A stretch of 64,000 bases of DNA, taken from Neobittarella massiliensis (ex Bilen et al. 2018). GTDB lineage: Bacteria > Bacillota > Clostridia > Oscillospirales > Ruminococcaceae. Every line of letters begins with the position of its first letter. Position 1 is the stretch's first letter. The DNA is taken from NCBI RefSeq assembly GCF_900289145.1, contig NZ_OKQO01000001.1, forward strand, positions 531,674-595,673, given 5' to 3'. The position numbers and the translations under genes are program-made. The notes below the pieces were generated by a model, which worked only from the letters and a program-made list of their open reading frames with translations, ran no database searches and was not told where the DNA came from. This document shows positions 24,172-34,400 of this stretch, piece by piece.

Positions 24172-25695
24172 AATCGTTGCCGGGGGCTTGGTGGTGATAT
24201 CGTACACCATGCGGCCGATGCCTTGGACCTCGCCGATGATGCGGGAGGAGATCTTCTCCAGCACATCGTAGGGGATGCGGGCAAAATCGGCGGTCATGAA
24301 GTCGTCGGTGGTCACTGCGCGCAGGGCGAGCGTATAGTCATAGGTCCTGAAATCGCCTACTACACCCACCGAGCGCTGGTTGGTCAGCACGGCAAAGTAC
24401 TGGCTGAGGCCCTTGTCGACACCGGCTTTGGCCAGCTCCTCGCGATAGATAAAATCTGCTTTTTGCAGCAGCGCCACCTTTTCGGGGGTGACTTCGCCCA
24501 TGACCCGAATGCCTAAACCGGGGCCGGGGAAGGGCTGACGCCACACCAAAAAGTCGGGCAGGCCCAGCAGGGTACCCAGCCGGCGGGTCTCGTCTTTAAA
24601 CAGCAGATTTAGGGGCTCTACGATATCTTCAAAGTCGACATGATCGGGCAGACCACCGACATTGTGGTGGCTCTTGATGACAGCGCTCTGCCCGCCAAGA
24701 CCTGATTCCACCACATCGGGATAGATGGTGCCCTGCGCCAAAAAGTCGACTTTGCCCACCTTCTTGGCCTCTTCCTCGAACACGCGGATAAACTCCTCGC
24801 CGATGATCTTGCGCTTTTGCTCGGGGTCGGTGATGCCCTTCAGCTTGGCAAAGTAGCGGTCCTGGGCGTTGACGCGGCAGAAATTCACATCCATATTGCC
24901 GAAGATTTCCTCAATCTCGTCGCCTTCTTTATAGCGCATGAGACCGTGATCGACGAAAATGCAGTAGAGCTGCCTGCCCACGGCTTTAGACAGCAGCGCC
25001 GCGCACACCGAGGAGTCCACCCCGCCCGACAGGGCCAACAGCACCTTTTTGTCGCCGATCTTTTGCCGCAGCTGCTCGATGGCTATCTCGCAGTAGTTCT
25101 CCATGCTCCAGTCGCCCACGCAGCCACACACCTGATAGAGGAAGTTTTTGAGCATGTCGTTGCCGTTTTGGGTGTGGTTGACCTCCAGGTGAAACTGCAC
25201 CGCGTAGAGTTTGCGGGTCTCATCTTGCATAGCGGCCACGGGGCAATTATCGGTGTGAGCGGTGATGATGAAGCCCTGGGGCACCTGTGAGATATAGTCT
25301 ACATGGCTCATCCACACGATATTTTCGGCCGGCAAGTCGGCAAACATGGGGGCAGAGGTATCAAAATAAGTAGTTGTCTTGCCAAACTCACCCACCGGCG
25401 CTGCCTCTACCGTGCCGCCAAACATATGGGCCATCAGCTGGGCGCCGTAGCAGATGCCCAGGACAGGCACGCCCAGCTCGTATACAGCCGGGTCTATCTT
25501 GGGAGACTCGGGCAGGTAGGCGCTGTTGGGGCCGCCGGTGAAGATGATGCCCACCGGGTTTTTAGCGCGGATCTCCTCGATGGGAGTGGTGGAGGAGATC
25601 ACCTCGCAGAACACGCCCAGATCCCGCACCCGGCGGGCGATGAGCTGGTTGTACTGGCCGCCGAAGTCGATGACCAAAACCAATTGGTTTTCCAT
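24160..25695 (-). CDS. guaA: GMP synthase (glutamine-hydrolysing)
   Basis: This 511-residue protein has an N-terminal class I amidotransferase (nucleophile in [23 protein letters not shown]), an ATP pyrophosphatase domain with the PP-loop [15 protein letters not shown] (about 215-229), and a C-terminal dimerisation domain containing [14 protein letters not shown] and ending [10 protein letters not shown]. It converts XMP to GMP. The gene is intact although an island is inserted immediately behind its stop codon; the element restores the final codons. Confidence 0.97.
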   Translation of the reverse strand: MENQLVLVIDFGGQYNQLIARRVRDLGVFCEVISSTTPIEEIRAKNPVGIIFTGGPNSAYLPESPKIDPAVYELGVPVLGICYGAQLMAHMFGGTVEAAPVGEFGKTTTYFDTSAPMFADLPAENIVWMSHVDYISQVPQGFIITAHTDNCPVAAMQDETRKLYAVQFHLEVNHTQNGNDMLKNFLYQVCGCVGDWSMENYCEIAIEQLRQKIGDKKVLLALSGGVDSSVCAALLSKAVGRQLYCIFVDHGLMRYKEGDEIEEIFGNMDVNFCRVNAQDRYFAKLKGITDPEQKRKIIGEEFIRVFEEEAKKVGKVDFLAQGTIYPDVVESGLGGQSAVIKSHHNVGGLPDHVDFEDIVEPLNLLFKDETRRLGTLLGLPDFLVWRQPFPGPGLGIRVMGEVTPEKVALLQKADFIYREELAKAGVDKGLSQYFAVLTNQRSVGVVGDFRTYDYTLALRAVTTDDFMTADFARIPYDVLEKISSRIIGEVQGIGRMVYDITTKPPATIEWE

Positions 25696-25716
25696 AATAT
25701 AGTAGCCTCCTCTTGT

Positions 25717-25748
25717 AAAAAAGGCGGTGCGTTCCCGACTACCTCGCC
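25717..25748 (-). terminator. Terminator-like hairpin in the guaA leader
   Basis: On the minus strand GGCGAGGT ... ACCGCC is followed by TTTTTT (25717-25722), only about 7 nt before the AGGAGG of guaA. It either ends tmcAL transcripts or attenuates guaA. I could not match the leader to a known purine or PRPP riboswitch. Confidence 0.45.
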
Positions 25749-25841
25749 ATAAAGCGGCCGGAACATGTCACACACAGCACAAAAACGAAGAATATTCCTC
25801 ATCTATTTTGCCATGAAACAGCGGTGAATGCAACCTGTTTG

Positions 25842-26978
25842 CTAGACCCGCAAAAACTTTTGGGTGTATTCCCAATTTTCGGTGGGGATGTGGGGCAGAC
25901 AACCGGCGAAAGCGGCAAAGGCGGTGCGCTCGATCTGCTCGTAACGGGTGCCTTTGGCGCCGGCCAAATTGGTGAGCACCGGCAACTGGGCTCTTTTGAG
26001 CAGAGCCAGCCCGCGGCTGTTAGCCCCCAGCACGTGCAGGTATTGGACCGGTGCTAAAACATCTTGTTGGGTGACGCCCAGATAGAGGCACCACACCGCC
26101 CGGCGTATGCGGGCGGCTGTGTGTTGGGGAGAGGTGCCGGCAGCCACCAGACCAGCCAACGTGCTCTGCCCGGCAGCTGCGGCCTGCAGCCGATTGGCCA
26201 ACCCGGTATCGACAAACGGCAGCGCTGTCAGCTGCTGCTGACTGGCCATCTGTACCTTTTGGCACAGCGCCCGGTCGAGATAGCGGCTGTCAGCCATTTC
26301 GTCGGGGCCCGGCAGTGTGCCGGGGGGAACCAGCTGCCGGGCGCGCGGGCTGTGGGGATCATCCTGCAGCAGTGTGCGCAGTGCGGTGGCACTGGCGATG
26401 GGGCTATCGGTACTTGTGCTGTGGTGGCCGGCTGTGTTGCGGGGCAGGCACAGTGGGCGGATACCGGTGCCCCCTAGGGCGCGCAGATACTCCAGCGCCA
26501 GCGTATCGTTGGGGGACTGCAGTGCGGCGCTGTGATCGCCCAACTGCGCCGCCGCCTGCTGCCTGGCCCGGGGGTAGGAGAGACCCTGCCGCCGCAGCTG
26601 CAAAAAAAGCGCCTGGAAGCGACTGCTCTCTACCAGCCGTGCAGTCTGCTGCAGAGCGGCCAGATCGCCGCATTCGCTGCCGAAAAACAGCTTGTCCACA
26701 CCGATCGCGGCGAGCACCGCCACGCCCCCCTCGGCAAAAAATTGAGCGGAGGAGAGACAGCGGGGAGTGGGGATGCGCAGCACCAGGTCGGCCCCGTTTT
26801 GCAGCGCCGCCCGGGCCCGGTACCGCCAGTGGCAGAGCGCCGGCGCACCGCGCTGTACAAAGTTGCCGCTCATGGCGCAGACGACGGTATCGGCACCCAG
26901 TTCGCGGGCCTTTTTTAGCTGCCAGCAGTGGCCCAGGTGCAGCGGATTGTACTCGCAGATGACACCGAAAACGCCCAT
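25842..26978 (-). CDS. tmcAL: tRNA(Met) cytidine acetate ligase
   Basis: This 378-residue nucleotidyltransferase-like protein begins MGVFGVICEYNPLHLGHCWQ, where NPLHLGH is the HxGH adenylylation motif. It has the family block VVCAMSGNFVQRGAPAL, the KLFFGSECGD segment and SPNDTLALEYLRAL. TmcAL forms N4-acetylcytidine at the wobble base of elongator tRNA-Met using acetate and ATP. It lies divergent from ackA, another acetate enzyme. ATG 26978 follows GGGAGG at 6 nt; an upstream in-frame start is not supported. Confidence 0.88.
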   Translation of the reverse strand: MGVFGVICEYNPLHLGHCWQLKKARELGADTVVCAMSGNFVQRGAPALCHWRYRARAALQNGADLVLRIPTPRCLSSAQFFAEGGVAVLAAIGVDKLFFGSECGDLAALQQTARLVESSRFQALFLQLRRQGLSYPRARQQAAAQLGDHSAALQSPNDTLALEYLRALGGTGIRPLCLPRNTAGHHSTSTDSPIASATALRTLLQDDPHSPRARQLVPPGTLPGPDEMADSRYLDRALCQKVQMASQQQLTALPFVDTGLANRLQAAAAGQSTLAGLVAAGTSPQHTAARIRRAVWCLYLGVTQQDVLAPVQYLHVLGANSRGLALLKRAQLPVLTNLAGAKGTRYEQIERTAFAAFAGCLPHIPTENWEYTQKFLRV

Positions 26979-27029
26979 ATGGCCCCTCCCACTGCCAAAA
27001 AACGGCATAAATAGCCGGGTTTTTGGCTT

Positions 27030-27058
27030 TTCACTTGAATTATCATACGAATTATACT
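27030..27058 (+). promoter_or_regulatory. Predicted ackA promoter
   Basis: TTCACT (27030-27035), 17 bp, TATACT (27053-27058). The -10 is good and the -35 weak. A GGGGG-containing ribosome site precedes ackA. Confidence 0.45.
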
Positions 27059-27105
27059 AAACTAGAACTGTTAAAAACACAAGACTAACAGGGGGATAGT
27101 ATTCA

Positions 27106-28302
27106 ATGAAAGTATTGGTTATCAACGCCGGCAGCTCATCGCTCAAGTACCAGCTCATCGACATGACCGACGAGAGCGTGCTGGCCAAAGGCAACTGCGA
27201 GCGCATCGGTATCGGCGGTCTGATCACCCACAGCCCGACGGGCAAGGACGAGATCCAGCAGGAGATGGATTTCCCCACCCACAAAGAGGCGTTTATGGCT
27301 GTGGTGGAGATGCTCACCTCCGGCGCGGGCAAAGTCATCGACTCGGTGTCTGAAATCTCGGCGGTCGGCCACCGGGTGCTGCACGGCAGTGAAAAATACA
27401 AGACCTCCACCCTGGTCACCGACCAGGTCATCCAGGATATCTTTGACTTCTCTGAGCTGGGTCCGCTGCACAACCCGCCCCAGGCCACCGCGATGAAGGC
27501 CTGCCAGGAGGTGTTTGGCAAAGATACCCCGATGGTGGCGGTGTTCGATACCTCTTTCCACCAGACAATGCCCCAGAAGGCTTACATGTTTGGTATCCCC
27601 TATGAGTACTACGAGAAATATCACATCCGCCGCTATGGTTTCCACGGCACCAGCCACCGCTACGTGACCGCCCGTTACGGCAAGATCAAGGGCGGCTTAG
27701 AGGGCACCAAGATCATCACCTGCCACCTGGGTAACGGCAGCTCCATCGCCGCGGTAAAAGACGGTAAGGTCGTCGACACCACCATGGGATTTACCCCGCT
27801 GGACGGCTTTATCATGGGTACCCGTTCGGGCGGCATCGACCCCTCTGTAGTCACCTACCTGATGAACAAAGAGGGCTTTACCCCCGATGAGATGAGCGAC
27901 CTGCTCAACAAAAAGTCGGGATTTGTGGGTCTGTCGGGCGTTTCAAGCGACTGCCGCGACCTGCGCCACGCCGCCAATGAGGGCAACAAGCGCGCTATTA
28001 TGACGCTGGAGATCGTGGTGTACCAGATCAAGAAGTTCATCGGCTCTTACATTGCCGCCATGAACGGGGTGGACGCCATTATCTTTACCGGCGGTATCGG
28101 CGAGAACGACGCTGTGTTCCGCGGCGAGGTGTGCGCCGACATGGAGGGCCTGGGCCTGGAGATCACCCAGGAGCTGTGCGAGGCGGCTTCGCGCAAAGAC
28201 TGCAAGTTCTCCACCGAGAACTCCAAGATCGAGGCTTGGGTCATCCCCACCAACGAGGAGAAAATGATCGCCCGCGATACCGTGGAGCTCATCAGCAGAT
28301 AA
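27106..28302 (+). CDS. ackA: Acetate kinase
   Basis: This 398-residue ASKHA kinase interconverts acetyl phosphate and acetate, giving ATP in fermentation. Signature 1 VLVINAGSSSLKY is at the N-terminus; RYGFHGTSHRYV, HLGNGSSIAAVKDGKVVDT, TPLDGFIMGTRSGGIDP and FTGGIGENDAVFR follow as expected. Length is standard. No pta gene is adjacent. It has its own promoter and a strong terminator. Confidence 0.97.
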   Translation: MKVLVINAGSSSLKYQLIDMTDESVLAKGNCERIGIGGLITHSPTGKDEIQQEMDFPTHKEAFMAVVEMLTSGAGKVIDSVSEISAVGHRVLHGSEKYKTSTLVTDQVIQDIFDFSELGPLHNPPQATAMKACQEVFGKDTPMVAVFDTSFHQTMPQKAYMFGIPYEYYEKYHIRRYGFHGTSHRYVTARYGKIKGGLEGTKIITCHLGNGSSIAAVKDGKVVDTTMGFTPLDGFIMGTRSGGIDPSVVTYLMNKEGFTPDEMSDLLNKKSGFVGLSGVSSDCRDLRHAANEGNKRAIMTLEIVVYQIKKFIGSYIAAMNGVDAIIFTGGIGENDAVFRGEVCADMEGLGLEITQELCEAASRKDCKFSTENSKIEAWVIPTNEEKMIARDTVELISR

Positions 28303-28314
28303 AAGAGACTTTAG

Positions 28315-28349
28315 AAAAAGCAGCCGGGGCTGACCCCGGCTGCTTTTTT
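28315..28349 (+). terminator. ackA terminator
   Basis: AAAAAGCAGCCGGGG / CCCCGGCTGCTTTTTT with loop CTGA. Confidence 0.9.
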
Positions 28350-28452
28350 GTTTTGTAGGTGTTTGCGGGTGGTGGGGGAGGACAGACAGTTTCTGAAAAC
28401 CCGATGACTCTATCCTCTGTCAGTCGGCTGCAGCTCTAAAGCCATACCGCAC

Positions 28453-28485
28453 AAAAAAGGCCGGCCGCTGAGAGAGCGGCCGACC
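28453..28485 (-). terminator. Terminator of the M20 amidohydrolase gene
   Basis: GGTCGGCCGCT / AGCGGCCGGCC on the minus strand with a 5-nt loop, then TTTTTT (28453-28458). Confidence 0.85.
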
Positions 28486-28539
28486 GGATCGATAGGTCAT
28501 GAAAGATGTAAAAACAGTAGTGCCGCAATGCGGCAGGGG

Positions 28540-29715
28540 CTACTGGTGCTCGGCCAACCACTGCATGGCGCAGCCGGCATACAGGGCGGCGCCTTTGTAG
28601 AATACCGACTCGTCGATCATCATTGCCGGGTTGTGCGCCGAGAGAGTATACCCCTCGCCGATGCTGCCGGCGCCCAGCATAAAGTAGCAGGCGGGTACAT
28701 GGGCGGCAATGTCGGTAAAGTCCTCGGTGCCGGCTACCGGCGGGACCTGCTGCACGTCTTGCGGCGGCAGGATAGAAGCGCTGTAGCGGGCCATATCGGC
28801 GGTGACCTGCTCGTCGTTGACCAGCGGAGGCATGCCGTACACGTACTCTACCTCGGCCTTGGCGCGGTACACGGCGGCGGTACCTTCGGCCACCTCTTTG
28901 ATACGGCGCTTTAAAAAGTCGCGGCTTTCATAGCTGGTGGCGCGGATGGAGCACTCCATCTCACAGGAGCCGGAGACGGTGTTGCAGGTGCTGCCGCCGT
29001 GGATGGTACCCACGATGAGCACCGAGCCGTCGGTAGAGGGGACCTCGCGGGCGATGATCTCCTCCAGCGCCACCACGATATGAGCGGCAGCACTGATGGC
29101 GTCGACCCCCAGGTAGGGGGTGGAGCCGTGGGCGCCCACGCCGGTGACGGTGATCTTGACTGCGTCGCCGGAATTCATGGCGGTACCGGGCACGTACTGC
29201 AGGCAACCGACGGTGCTGTCTTCGCGGCCAACGGCGGTGTGCAGGGCCATAGCGGCATCTACTTTGGGGCTTTCCAGCACGCCGGCCCTGATCATGGCAG
29301 TGGCGCCGGCCAGCTGCTCTTCCGCCGGCTGGAACATCAGCTTAACGGTGCCTTTCAGCTCGCTCTCGTGGGCTTTTAAGAGCTTGGCCGCGGCCAACAG
29401 CATCGCGGTGTGGGCGTCGTGCCCACAGGAGTGGCAGGCCCCGTTTTGAGCGGCAAAGGGAAGCCCGGTCTCTTCGGCCATGGGCAGCGCATCCATGTCG
29501 CACCGCAGGAGCAGTACCTTGCCGCCGCTGCCCAGCTGGCAGGTGATGCCGGGGCCGCAGTCGACCGGTACGAGACCGAACTCGGTGAGTTTTTGGCGGA
29601 CGAAAGCGGTGGTCTGGGGCAGGTCGAGCCCGACCTCGGCAAAAGTATGTATCGTGCGGCGCATGGCGACGATCTCGTCCTGTAGCGCCTTGGCCTCGAG
29701 TAGGATATCAGACAT
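28540..29715 (-). CDS. M20 family amidohydrolase (N-acyl-amino-acid/hippurate hydrolase type)
   Basis: This 391-residue metal-dependent hydrolase begins MSDILLEAKALQDEIVAMRR. Metal and catalytic segments are LLLRCDMDALPMAEETGLPF, HSCGHDAHTAMLLAAAKLL, LMFQPAEEQLAGATAMI and the C-terminal GTEDFTDIA. The dimerisation domain carries GVGAHGSTPYLGVDAIS. Such enzymes deacylate N-acyl amino acids or peptides in the cytoplasm; the exact substrate is unknown. ATG 29715 has AAAGGAG 10 nt upstream. An open frame further upstream is not conserved. Confidence 0.88.
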   Translation of the reverse strand: MSDILLEAKALQDEIVAMRRTIHTFAEVGLDLPQTTAFVRQKLTEFGLVPVDCGPGITCQLGSGGKVLLLRCDMDALPMAEETGLPFAAQNGACHSCGHDAHTAMLLAAAKLLKAHESELKGTVKLMFQPAEEQLAGATAMIRAGVLESPKVDAAMALHTAVGREDSTVGCLQYVPGTAMNSGDAVKITVTGVGAHGSTPYLGVDAISAAAHIVVALEEIIAREVPSTDGSVLIVGTIHGGSTCNTVSGSCEMECSIRATSYESRDFLKRRIKEVAEGTAAVYRAKAEVEYVYGMPPLVNDEQVTADMARYSASILPPQDVQQVPPVAGTEDFTDIAAHVPACYFMLGAGSIGEGYTLSAHNPAMMIDESVFYKGAALYAGCAMQWLAEHQ

Positions 29716-29865
29716 ATGACAAGAACTCCTTTGGCGATGGGGCGGCCACAGCGGGGAGCCCCGGTATCGATCAAATAGCTGCCGGCAGGTGTTGCGGCAG
29801 GAAAAAGCTACGTCCACAGTATAGCACAATCCCCCGGCGGGTGCATTATTTTTTGACAGCAGGGC

Positions 29866-29917
29866 AAAAAGACCGGCACACCCCACAACGCAGTGCAGCG
29901 GGTGTACCGGCCTTTTT
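29866..29917 (-). terminator. Terminator of the DUF378 gene
   Basis: CCGGCACACCC (29873-29883) pairs with GGGTGTACCGG (29900-29910) with one mismatch around a 16-nt loop. T runs flank it on both strands. Confidence 0.65.
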
Positions 29918-29939
29918 TGTGTAGATACACAGCAGACCT

Positions 29940-30155
29940 TTATTCAGATACGTCCAGAGCGCGGCTGTCTTTGAAGAGCAGCGCGATGCACCAGATACCT
30001 GCAATGCCCACCAAGGTGTAGATCACCCGGCTGGCGATAGCCGCCATCCCGCCAAACAGGTAGGCCACCAGATCAAACGAGAAGATGCCGATGAGCCCCC
30101 AGTTGAGCGCGCCGATGATGACTAAGATCAGTGCGATCTTGGTTGTGATTCCCAT
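29940..30155 (-). CDS. DUF378 family small membrane protein
   Basis: This 71-residue protein has two hydrophobic helices (ALILVIIGALNWGLIGIF and YTLVGIAGIWCIALLF) joined by a short loop, with the DUF378 hallmark GALNWGLIGIFSFDLVAYLFG. Function is unknown across the family. It appears monocistronic, with a terminator downstream. Confidence 0.85.
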   Translation of the reverse strand: MGITTKIALILVIIGALNWGLIGIFSFDLVAYLFGGMAAIASRVIYTLVGIAGIWCIALLFKDSRALDVSE

Positions 30156-30322
30156 ATCTGCTTCAAACCCTTTCTCGGGCGGCAGACAGAGGCGCTGCCG
30201 CCGCTTAAAGATGATGTGGATACAGGTATAGTATGGGAGCTTATCGCCGGGATATTCAGCTTTTTATACGGTTGGACCTCGAGTGATAAAAAATTTTATA
30301 AAAAGTGCCGGCGGCGGCACAA

Positions 30323-31574
30323 TTACTGAAAGCGGACATTGCCGGCGACTTCGACCGAGGAGATGCACAGCCGGAGCGCTTTTCCCAACTGACTTTTTTG
30401 CCAGCTGATCTCTACTCGATCGGTGCGGGGCTCGACGTAAAATAGAAAGTCGTCGTATATCGCGGTACCGCTATGATCGGAAACACTACCGCTGAGCTGG
30501 TCAAACGCCGTTTTTTGATGACCGAGCTCAAAGGCGTGCAGGCTGGTGATCTGACCGTACGGGGTGCTGCGGTCGACGGTCAGGGGCACTTTGTCACCCC
30601 GGTTTTTTAAGTTGACCAGCTGCACAGGCACCCCGCTGGCAGAGCAGGTCTGATTTAGCAAAGTAGTCTGCCCTTCGGCGGGAATATCCAGGACGGTGAC
30701 GGGGTATCGGCTAGACGAGTGGGGAACACGTACAGCTGGATCTCATCAAAGCGGAAGCTGTACAGCTCGTACTCATCTGGCGGCTCGGCAGCGGCCTGAT
30801 AGAAATATATCGGCCCGTCTCGACTGGGCACTGTGAGCGCATCGGCCGAGACGATATCGGGCCAATCGCGTGCTAAAAAGCGGGTGCCGCCCAGTGACAG
30901 ACTGTAGTTTTGCGCGGATAGGCCCTGCACCTGCGGCAACACTACCACCAGGCGGCCGTCACTTCGCAGCTGTACCAATGCACAGCCCACTTTACCGCTG
31001 ACCTGTTGCTGCACCTCTTTTATCCGGATGGACTTGGACGGCTCGAGCTCGGCAGTCATGGTGCAGCAGCCGGCTTGTAGTACCACCTGTGCCAGCGGCT
31101 GCTCACAGGCGGCCGAGAGATGAAAAATAATGCCGGCATGGTCCCGAGTGCCGTCGGCGTTCATGTAGGGCGCCCCGGTGCCGCTTATGTTCTTTTGTAT
31201 GGGGAGGGACCTTCCAGCGGCCTGCAGGGAGAAATCTATCTGCCCAAAGCGCTGGATCAGCTCGCTGGTGATCTGGGCATCGCTGGCATAGGAGGGCAGC
31301 TGCTGCAGCTCTTCTGGGGACAGCTGGTACATCACCACCAGCTGGATGTCTCCGCTCTCGGTCTGGATGGCCTGTCTGAGTTCATAGCTGCCGCCGCCAG
31401 TACGGTGCGGTAGTTAGCCGCGCCCAGTACCAGCATAAAGCAGGACGCTATGGCTGCGATGCGCCGCCACCAGCGGCGGGGCGGCCGACTGTGAAAGAAC
31501 TGTCCGCTCATCTTCAGCACTGTATTGTCGTCTAACATGTCGGCGATATAGCGATCAAATTGTTCGTCTTCCAT
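30323..31574 (-). pseudogene. Decayed anti-sigma factor-like membrane protein (two frameshifts)
   Basis: Three consecutive reading frames make one protein of about 415 residues. Frame 1 (MEDEQFDRYIADMLDDNTV, then a membrane segment AAIASCFMLVLGAANYRTVL) runs to about 31400. Sense then shifts to GGSYELRQAIQTESGDIQLV and MYQLSPEELQQLPSYASDAQ, running to about 30700, where it shifts again to VTVLDIPAEGQTTLLNQTCS and the final 110 codons. The layout (short cytoplasmic head, one TM, large extracellular domain) and position behind a sigma-factor remnant match the intact pair at 50406-51942. Loss of function is likely unless these are sequencing errors. Confidence 0.65.
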
Positions 31575-32095
31575 TTACAGCTCGCCTTCTTCTGACTCCT
31601 GCAGCAGCAGTTTTAGCTTGTCGCGCAACCGGGGTACTCGGGTGGTGACGGCGTTTTGACTGATACCGAAATAGCGGGCCGTCTTGCGGGGTGGAATGGC
31701 CGTACAAAAAGCGCATGGTAAACAGCTGTTTTTCCTGTGCTGGCAGTGCTCTGATCGCGGCGCTGAGCCGCTCGCGGACCTCCAGTGAGCGGGTCTAATC
31801 GGGCGGGGAGGTGGCGGCGGGGTCGGCCACCGGGGTCTCTTGCCGCGGTAGGGTCACCAGCCGGTTCCGGGCGCGGCTGCGGGCGATGACCGCCACATGG
31901 CTTTTGATGATGGCGCGATTGCTATCGTACTTTTGGGGAGCTGTGAGGACCTGCTGATGGCATCGCTGGCGATCTCCTCGGCGTCGCGGGGATCGTGCAG
32001 GATGGCAGAGCCACCGTGTAGGCCAGGCGCTGGTATTTTTGGTAAATAAGCAGCTGCTGATCCGGCAGCTGACCGGGAATTTCGTCGTATGCCAC
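31575..32095 (-). pseudogene. Decayed ECF sigma factor
   Basis: From a GTG at 32095 with AGGAGGAGG upstream, pieces of an ECF sigma factor appear in changing frames: AYDEIPGQLPDQQLLIYQKY, then ILHDPRDAEEIASDAIS (region 2), then NRAIIKSHVAVIARSRARN, an in-frame TAG near 31796, then LSAAIRALPAQEKQLFTMRF and KTARYFGISQNAVTTRVPRL (region 4 helix-turn-helix). At least three frameshifts and one stop are needed. The stop abuts the anti-sigma start, as in intact pairs. Confidence 0.65.
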
Positions 32096-32298
32096 CGGGC
32101 CCCACCTCCTCCTACCTTACTCCGCGCACTCAAAATAAGACCACTCCAACTAGATAGTACCGTAAAAAACAGCTTTTTGTTACTGGAAATGTTTGTTTTT
32201 TGTGTACGGCTTTGCAGGGGCTGGCAGCAGCTTTGGCACAGGGCCGAAGCAGGGCCGAAAAAGTACACGGAGCAGGCGAGAAGAGATGTTCGTATATG

Positions 32299-32339
32299 AA
32301 AAAAGCTCTGCCGTCTGTTGAGAGATGGCAGAGCTTTTT
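32299..32339 (-). terminator. Terminator of the V-ATPase operon
   Basis: AAAAAGCTCTGCC (to 32312) pairs with GGCAGAGCTTTTT (32327-32339). On the minus strand the hairpin ends in a T run. Confidence 0.8.
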
Positions 32340-32357
32340 ACGATTGCTCGATCGGTG

Positions 32358-32984
32358 CTATTCTTCTTTGGCGCGCTCTTTTTGGGCTTTGATGACCTTT
32401 AAGCGGGAAAATTCCTCGCGGTCTTTTTCCTCCAGCGCCTCGGTGATGGCCTTTTCGGTAGCTTTCAGGTTGGGGATGATGATGTGCTCCAGGGCGTTGG
32501 CGCGCTTTTGCGTTTTGCGGATGGCGCCGGCCAGCCGGTACACGCTGTTTTCCACCTCGGCCAGACGCACGCACAGTTCTTTTACCTTTTGAAACTTGCG
32601 AAAGGCGTCGTCGAATTTGGAGTTGGACATCTCGAACCCATAGACCGGGCCGGGGTCCTGCCCGGCGTAGGTGACGTGGGGGATCTCGACGCCCATCACC
32701 GAGCGGGAGGTGAGCGCCACCGACTCGTCGATGGGGATAGAGCCCACCAGGTTCTCTACCACGCCCAGCGACATATTGGCCTGCTGCAGGGCGAAATAGG
32801 CCTGGTTAAAGGTGGTGGCCACCTCGTCTTTGAGAGCCTTGGCGTCGTCTACCCGCTGCATCAGCTCGCGAATGAGCACATTGCGCTTGCGGTCGAGCAG
32901 GTCAAAGCCCAGACTGGAGAGGTCCAGCGTTTTGCGGGTGGCCAGGAGGTTAGACTTGGTCGCGAATACCTGTTGATTTGGCAC
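32358..32984 (-). CDS. ntpD: V-type ATP synthase subunit D
   Basis: This 208-residue central-stalk (rotor shaft) subunit is mostly long helices, with the conserved start VFATKSNLLATRKTLDLSSLG, LLDRKRNVLIRELM and the C-terminal TQKRANALEHIIIPNLKAT. It passes torque between the A3B3 head and the membrane ring. It is last in the operon, 6 nt after subunit B. Confidence 0.95.
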   Translation of the reverse strand: MPNQQVFATKSNLLATRKTLDLSSLGFDLLDRKRNVLIRELMQRVDDAKALKDEVATTFNQAYFALQQANMSLGVVENLVGSIPIDESVALTSRSVMGVEIPHVTYAGQDPGPVYGFEMSNSKFDDAFRKFQKVKELCVRLAEVENSVYRLAGAIRKTQKRANALEHIIIPNLKATEKAITEALEEKDREEFSRLKVIKAQKERAKEE

Positions 32985-32990
32985 GGATCA

Positions 32991-34385
32991 TCACCCCCTG
33001 TTAAACTCCTCGAACACCTGCTCGCGGTAGTGTTTTTCGATGAGACTGCCCTCGATGCGGTCGAGGTCCTGCTTGGGCAGGATGCTCAGCAGCTCCCAGG
33101 CCAGGTCCAGCGTCTCCTCGATAGTGCGGTTTTGGCTGTCGCCCTGATTTAAGAAGCGCTTTTCGAACTCGCGCCCGAATACCATCAATTTCTTGTCGCT
33201 GTCGGACAGCTCTTCCTCGCCGATGACCGAGGCCAAGCTACGGGCATCCTGCACCTGGGCGTAGCTGGCAAACAGCTGGTTGGCTACCGGGGAGTGGTCC
33301 TCGCGGGTGTACTCGGCGCCGATGCCGTCTTTCATTAAACGCGACAGCGACGGCAGCACCGCTACCGGCGGGAAGATGCCCTGGTTGTCCAGCGCGCGAT
33401 CCAACACGATCTGCCCCTCGGTGATGTAACCGGTCAGGTCGGGCACCGGGTGGGTGATATCGTCGTTGGGCATGGTGAGGATGGGTATCTGGGTGACCGA
33501 GGCGTTTTTGCCCTTGATGATGCCGGCCCGCTCGTACAGCGAGGCCAGATCGGAGTACAGGTAGCCAGGGAAACCCTTTCTGGCCGGGATCTCGCCTTTG
33601 GAGGACGAGAATTCTCGCACCGCCTCACAGTAGGAGGTCATATCGGTCATGATGACCAGCACGTGTTTGCCCAGCTCGTAGGCCAGGTACTCGGCGGCGG
33701 TGAGCGCGCAGCGGGGGGTGAGGATACGCTCGACGATGGGGTCGGAGGCCAGGTTCAGGTACATGACCACGTTGGACATGACGCCCGCCTCCTCGAAGGA
33801 GCGCTTGAAGTAATCGGCCACGTCGTTTTGCACGCCCATGGCGGCAAACACGATACAGAAATCCTCGCCGTCGCCGATCTTGGCCTGTTTGACGATCTGC
33901 ACCGCCAGCTTGTTGTGGCTCATGCCCGAACCGGAGAAGATGGGCAGCTTCTGGCCGCGGATGAGGGTGGCCAGGCAGTCGATGGAGCTGATGCCGGTGG
34001 AGATGTAGTTTCTGGGGTACACGCGGGACACCGGGTTGATGGGGCGGCCGTTGATGTCCTCGAACTTGGTGGCGTGTATCTCGCCCAGGTTGTCGATGGG
34101 GCGGCCGGCGCCGGAGAACACCCGCCCCAGTATCTGGGGGGAGAGGGCTATCTCGAGCGAGTGGCCGGTGAGCTGGGTCTTGGTGTTTTGCAGACTCAGG
34201 CCCTCGGTGCCCTCGAACACCTGGATGACCGCCTTTTCGCCGTGTATCTCGACGATACGGCCGGTGCGGACCTCGCCGGAGTCCAGACGGATCTCGACCA
34301 CCTCGTCGTAGCTGGCGTTTTTGACTTTATCCAGCACGACTAGAGGGCCGTTTATCTCTTTTAGTCCTACATATTGTAAGCTCAT
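32991..34385 (-). CDS. ntpB: V-type ATP synthase subunit B
   Basis: This 464-residue non-catalytic nucleotide-binding subunit of the A3B3 head carries [20 protein letters not shown], the degenerate P-loop region [15 protein letters not shown] in place of GxxGx[18 protein letters not shown], and [27 protein letters not shown] (shown as [15 protein letters not shown] and [12 protein letters not shown]). It is 15 nt downstream of subunit A. Confidence 0.97.
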   Translation of the reverse strand: MSLQYVGLKEINGPLVVLDKVKNASYDEVVEIRLDSGEVRTGRIVEIHGEKAVIQVFEGTEGLSLQNTKTQLTGHSLEIALSPQILGRVFSGAGRPIDNLGEIHATKFEDINGRPINPVSRVYPRNYISTGISSIDCLATLIRGQKLPIFSGSGMSHNKLAVQIVKQAKIGDGEDFCIVFAAMGVQNDVADYFKRSFEEAGVMSNVVMYLNLASDPIVERILTPRCALTAAEYLAYELGKHVLVIMTDMTSYCEAVREFSSSKGEIPARKGFPGYLYSDLASLYERAGIIKGKNASVTQIPILTMPNDDITHPVPDLTGYITEGQIVLDRALDNQGIFPPVAVLPSLSRLMKDGIGAEYTREDHSPVANQLFASYAQVQDARSLASVIGEEELSDSDKKLMVFGREFEKRFLNQGDSQNRTIEETLDLAWELLSILPKQDLDRIEGSLIEKHYREQVFEEFNRG

Positions 34386-34400
34386 AAAAACGCTCCCCCC

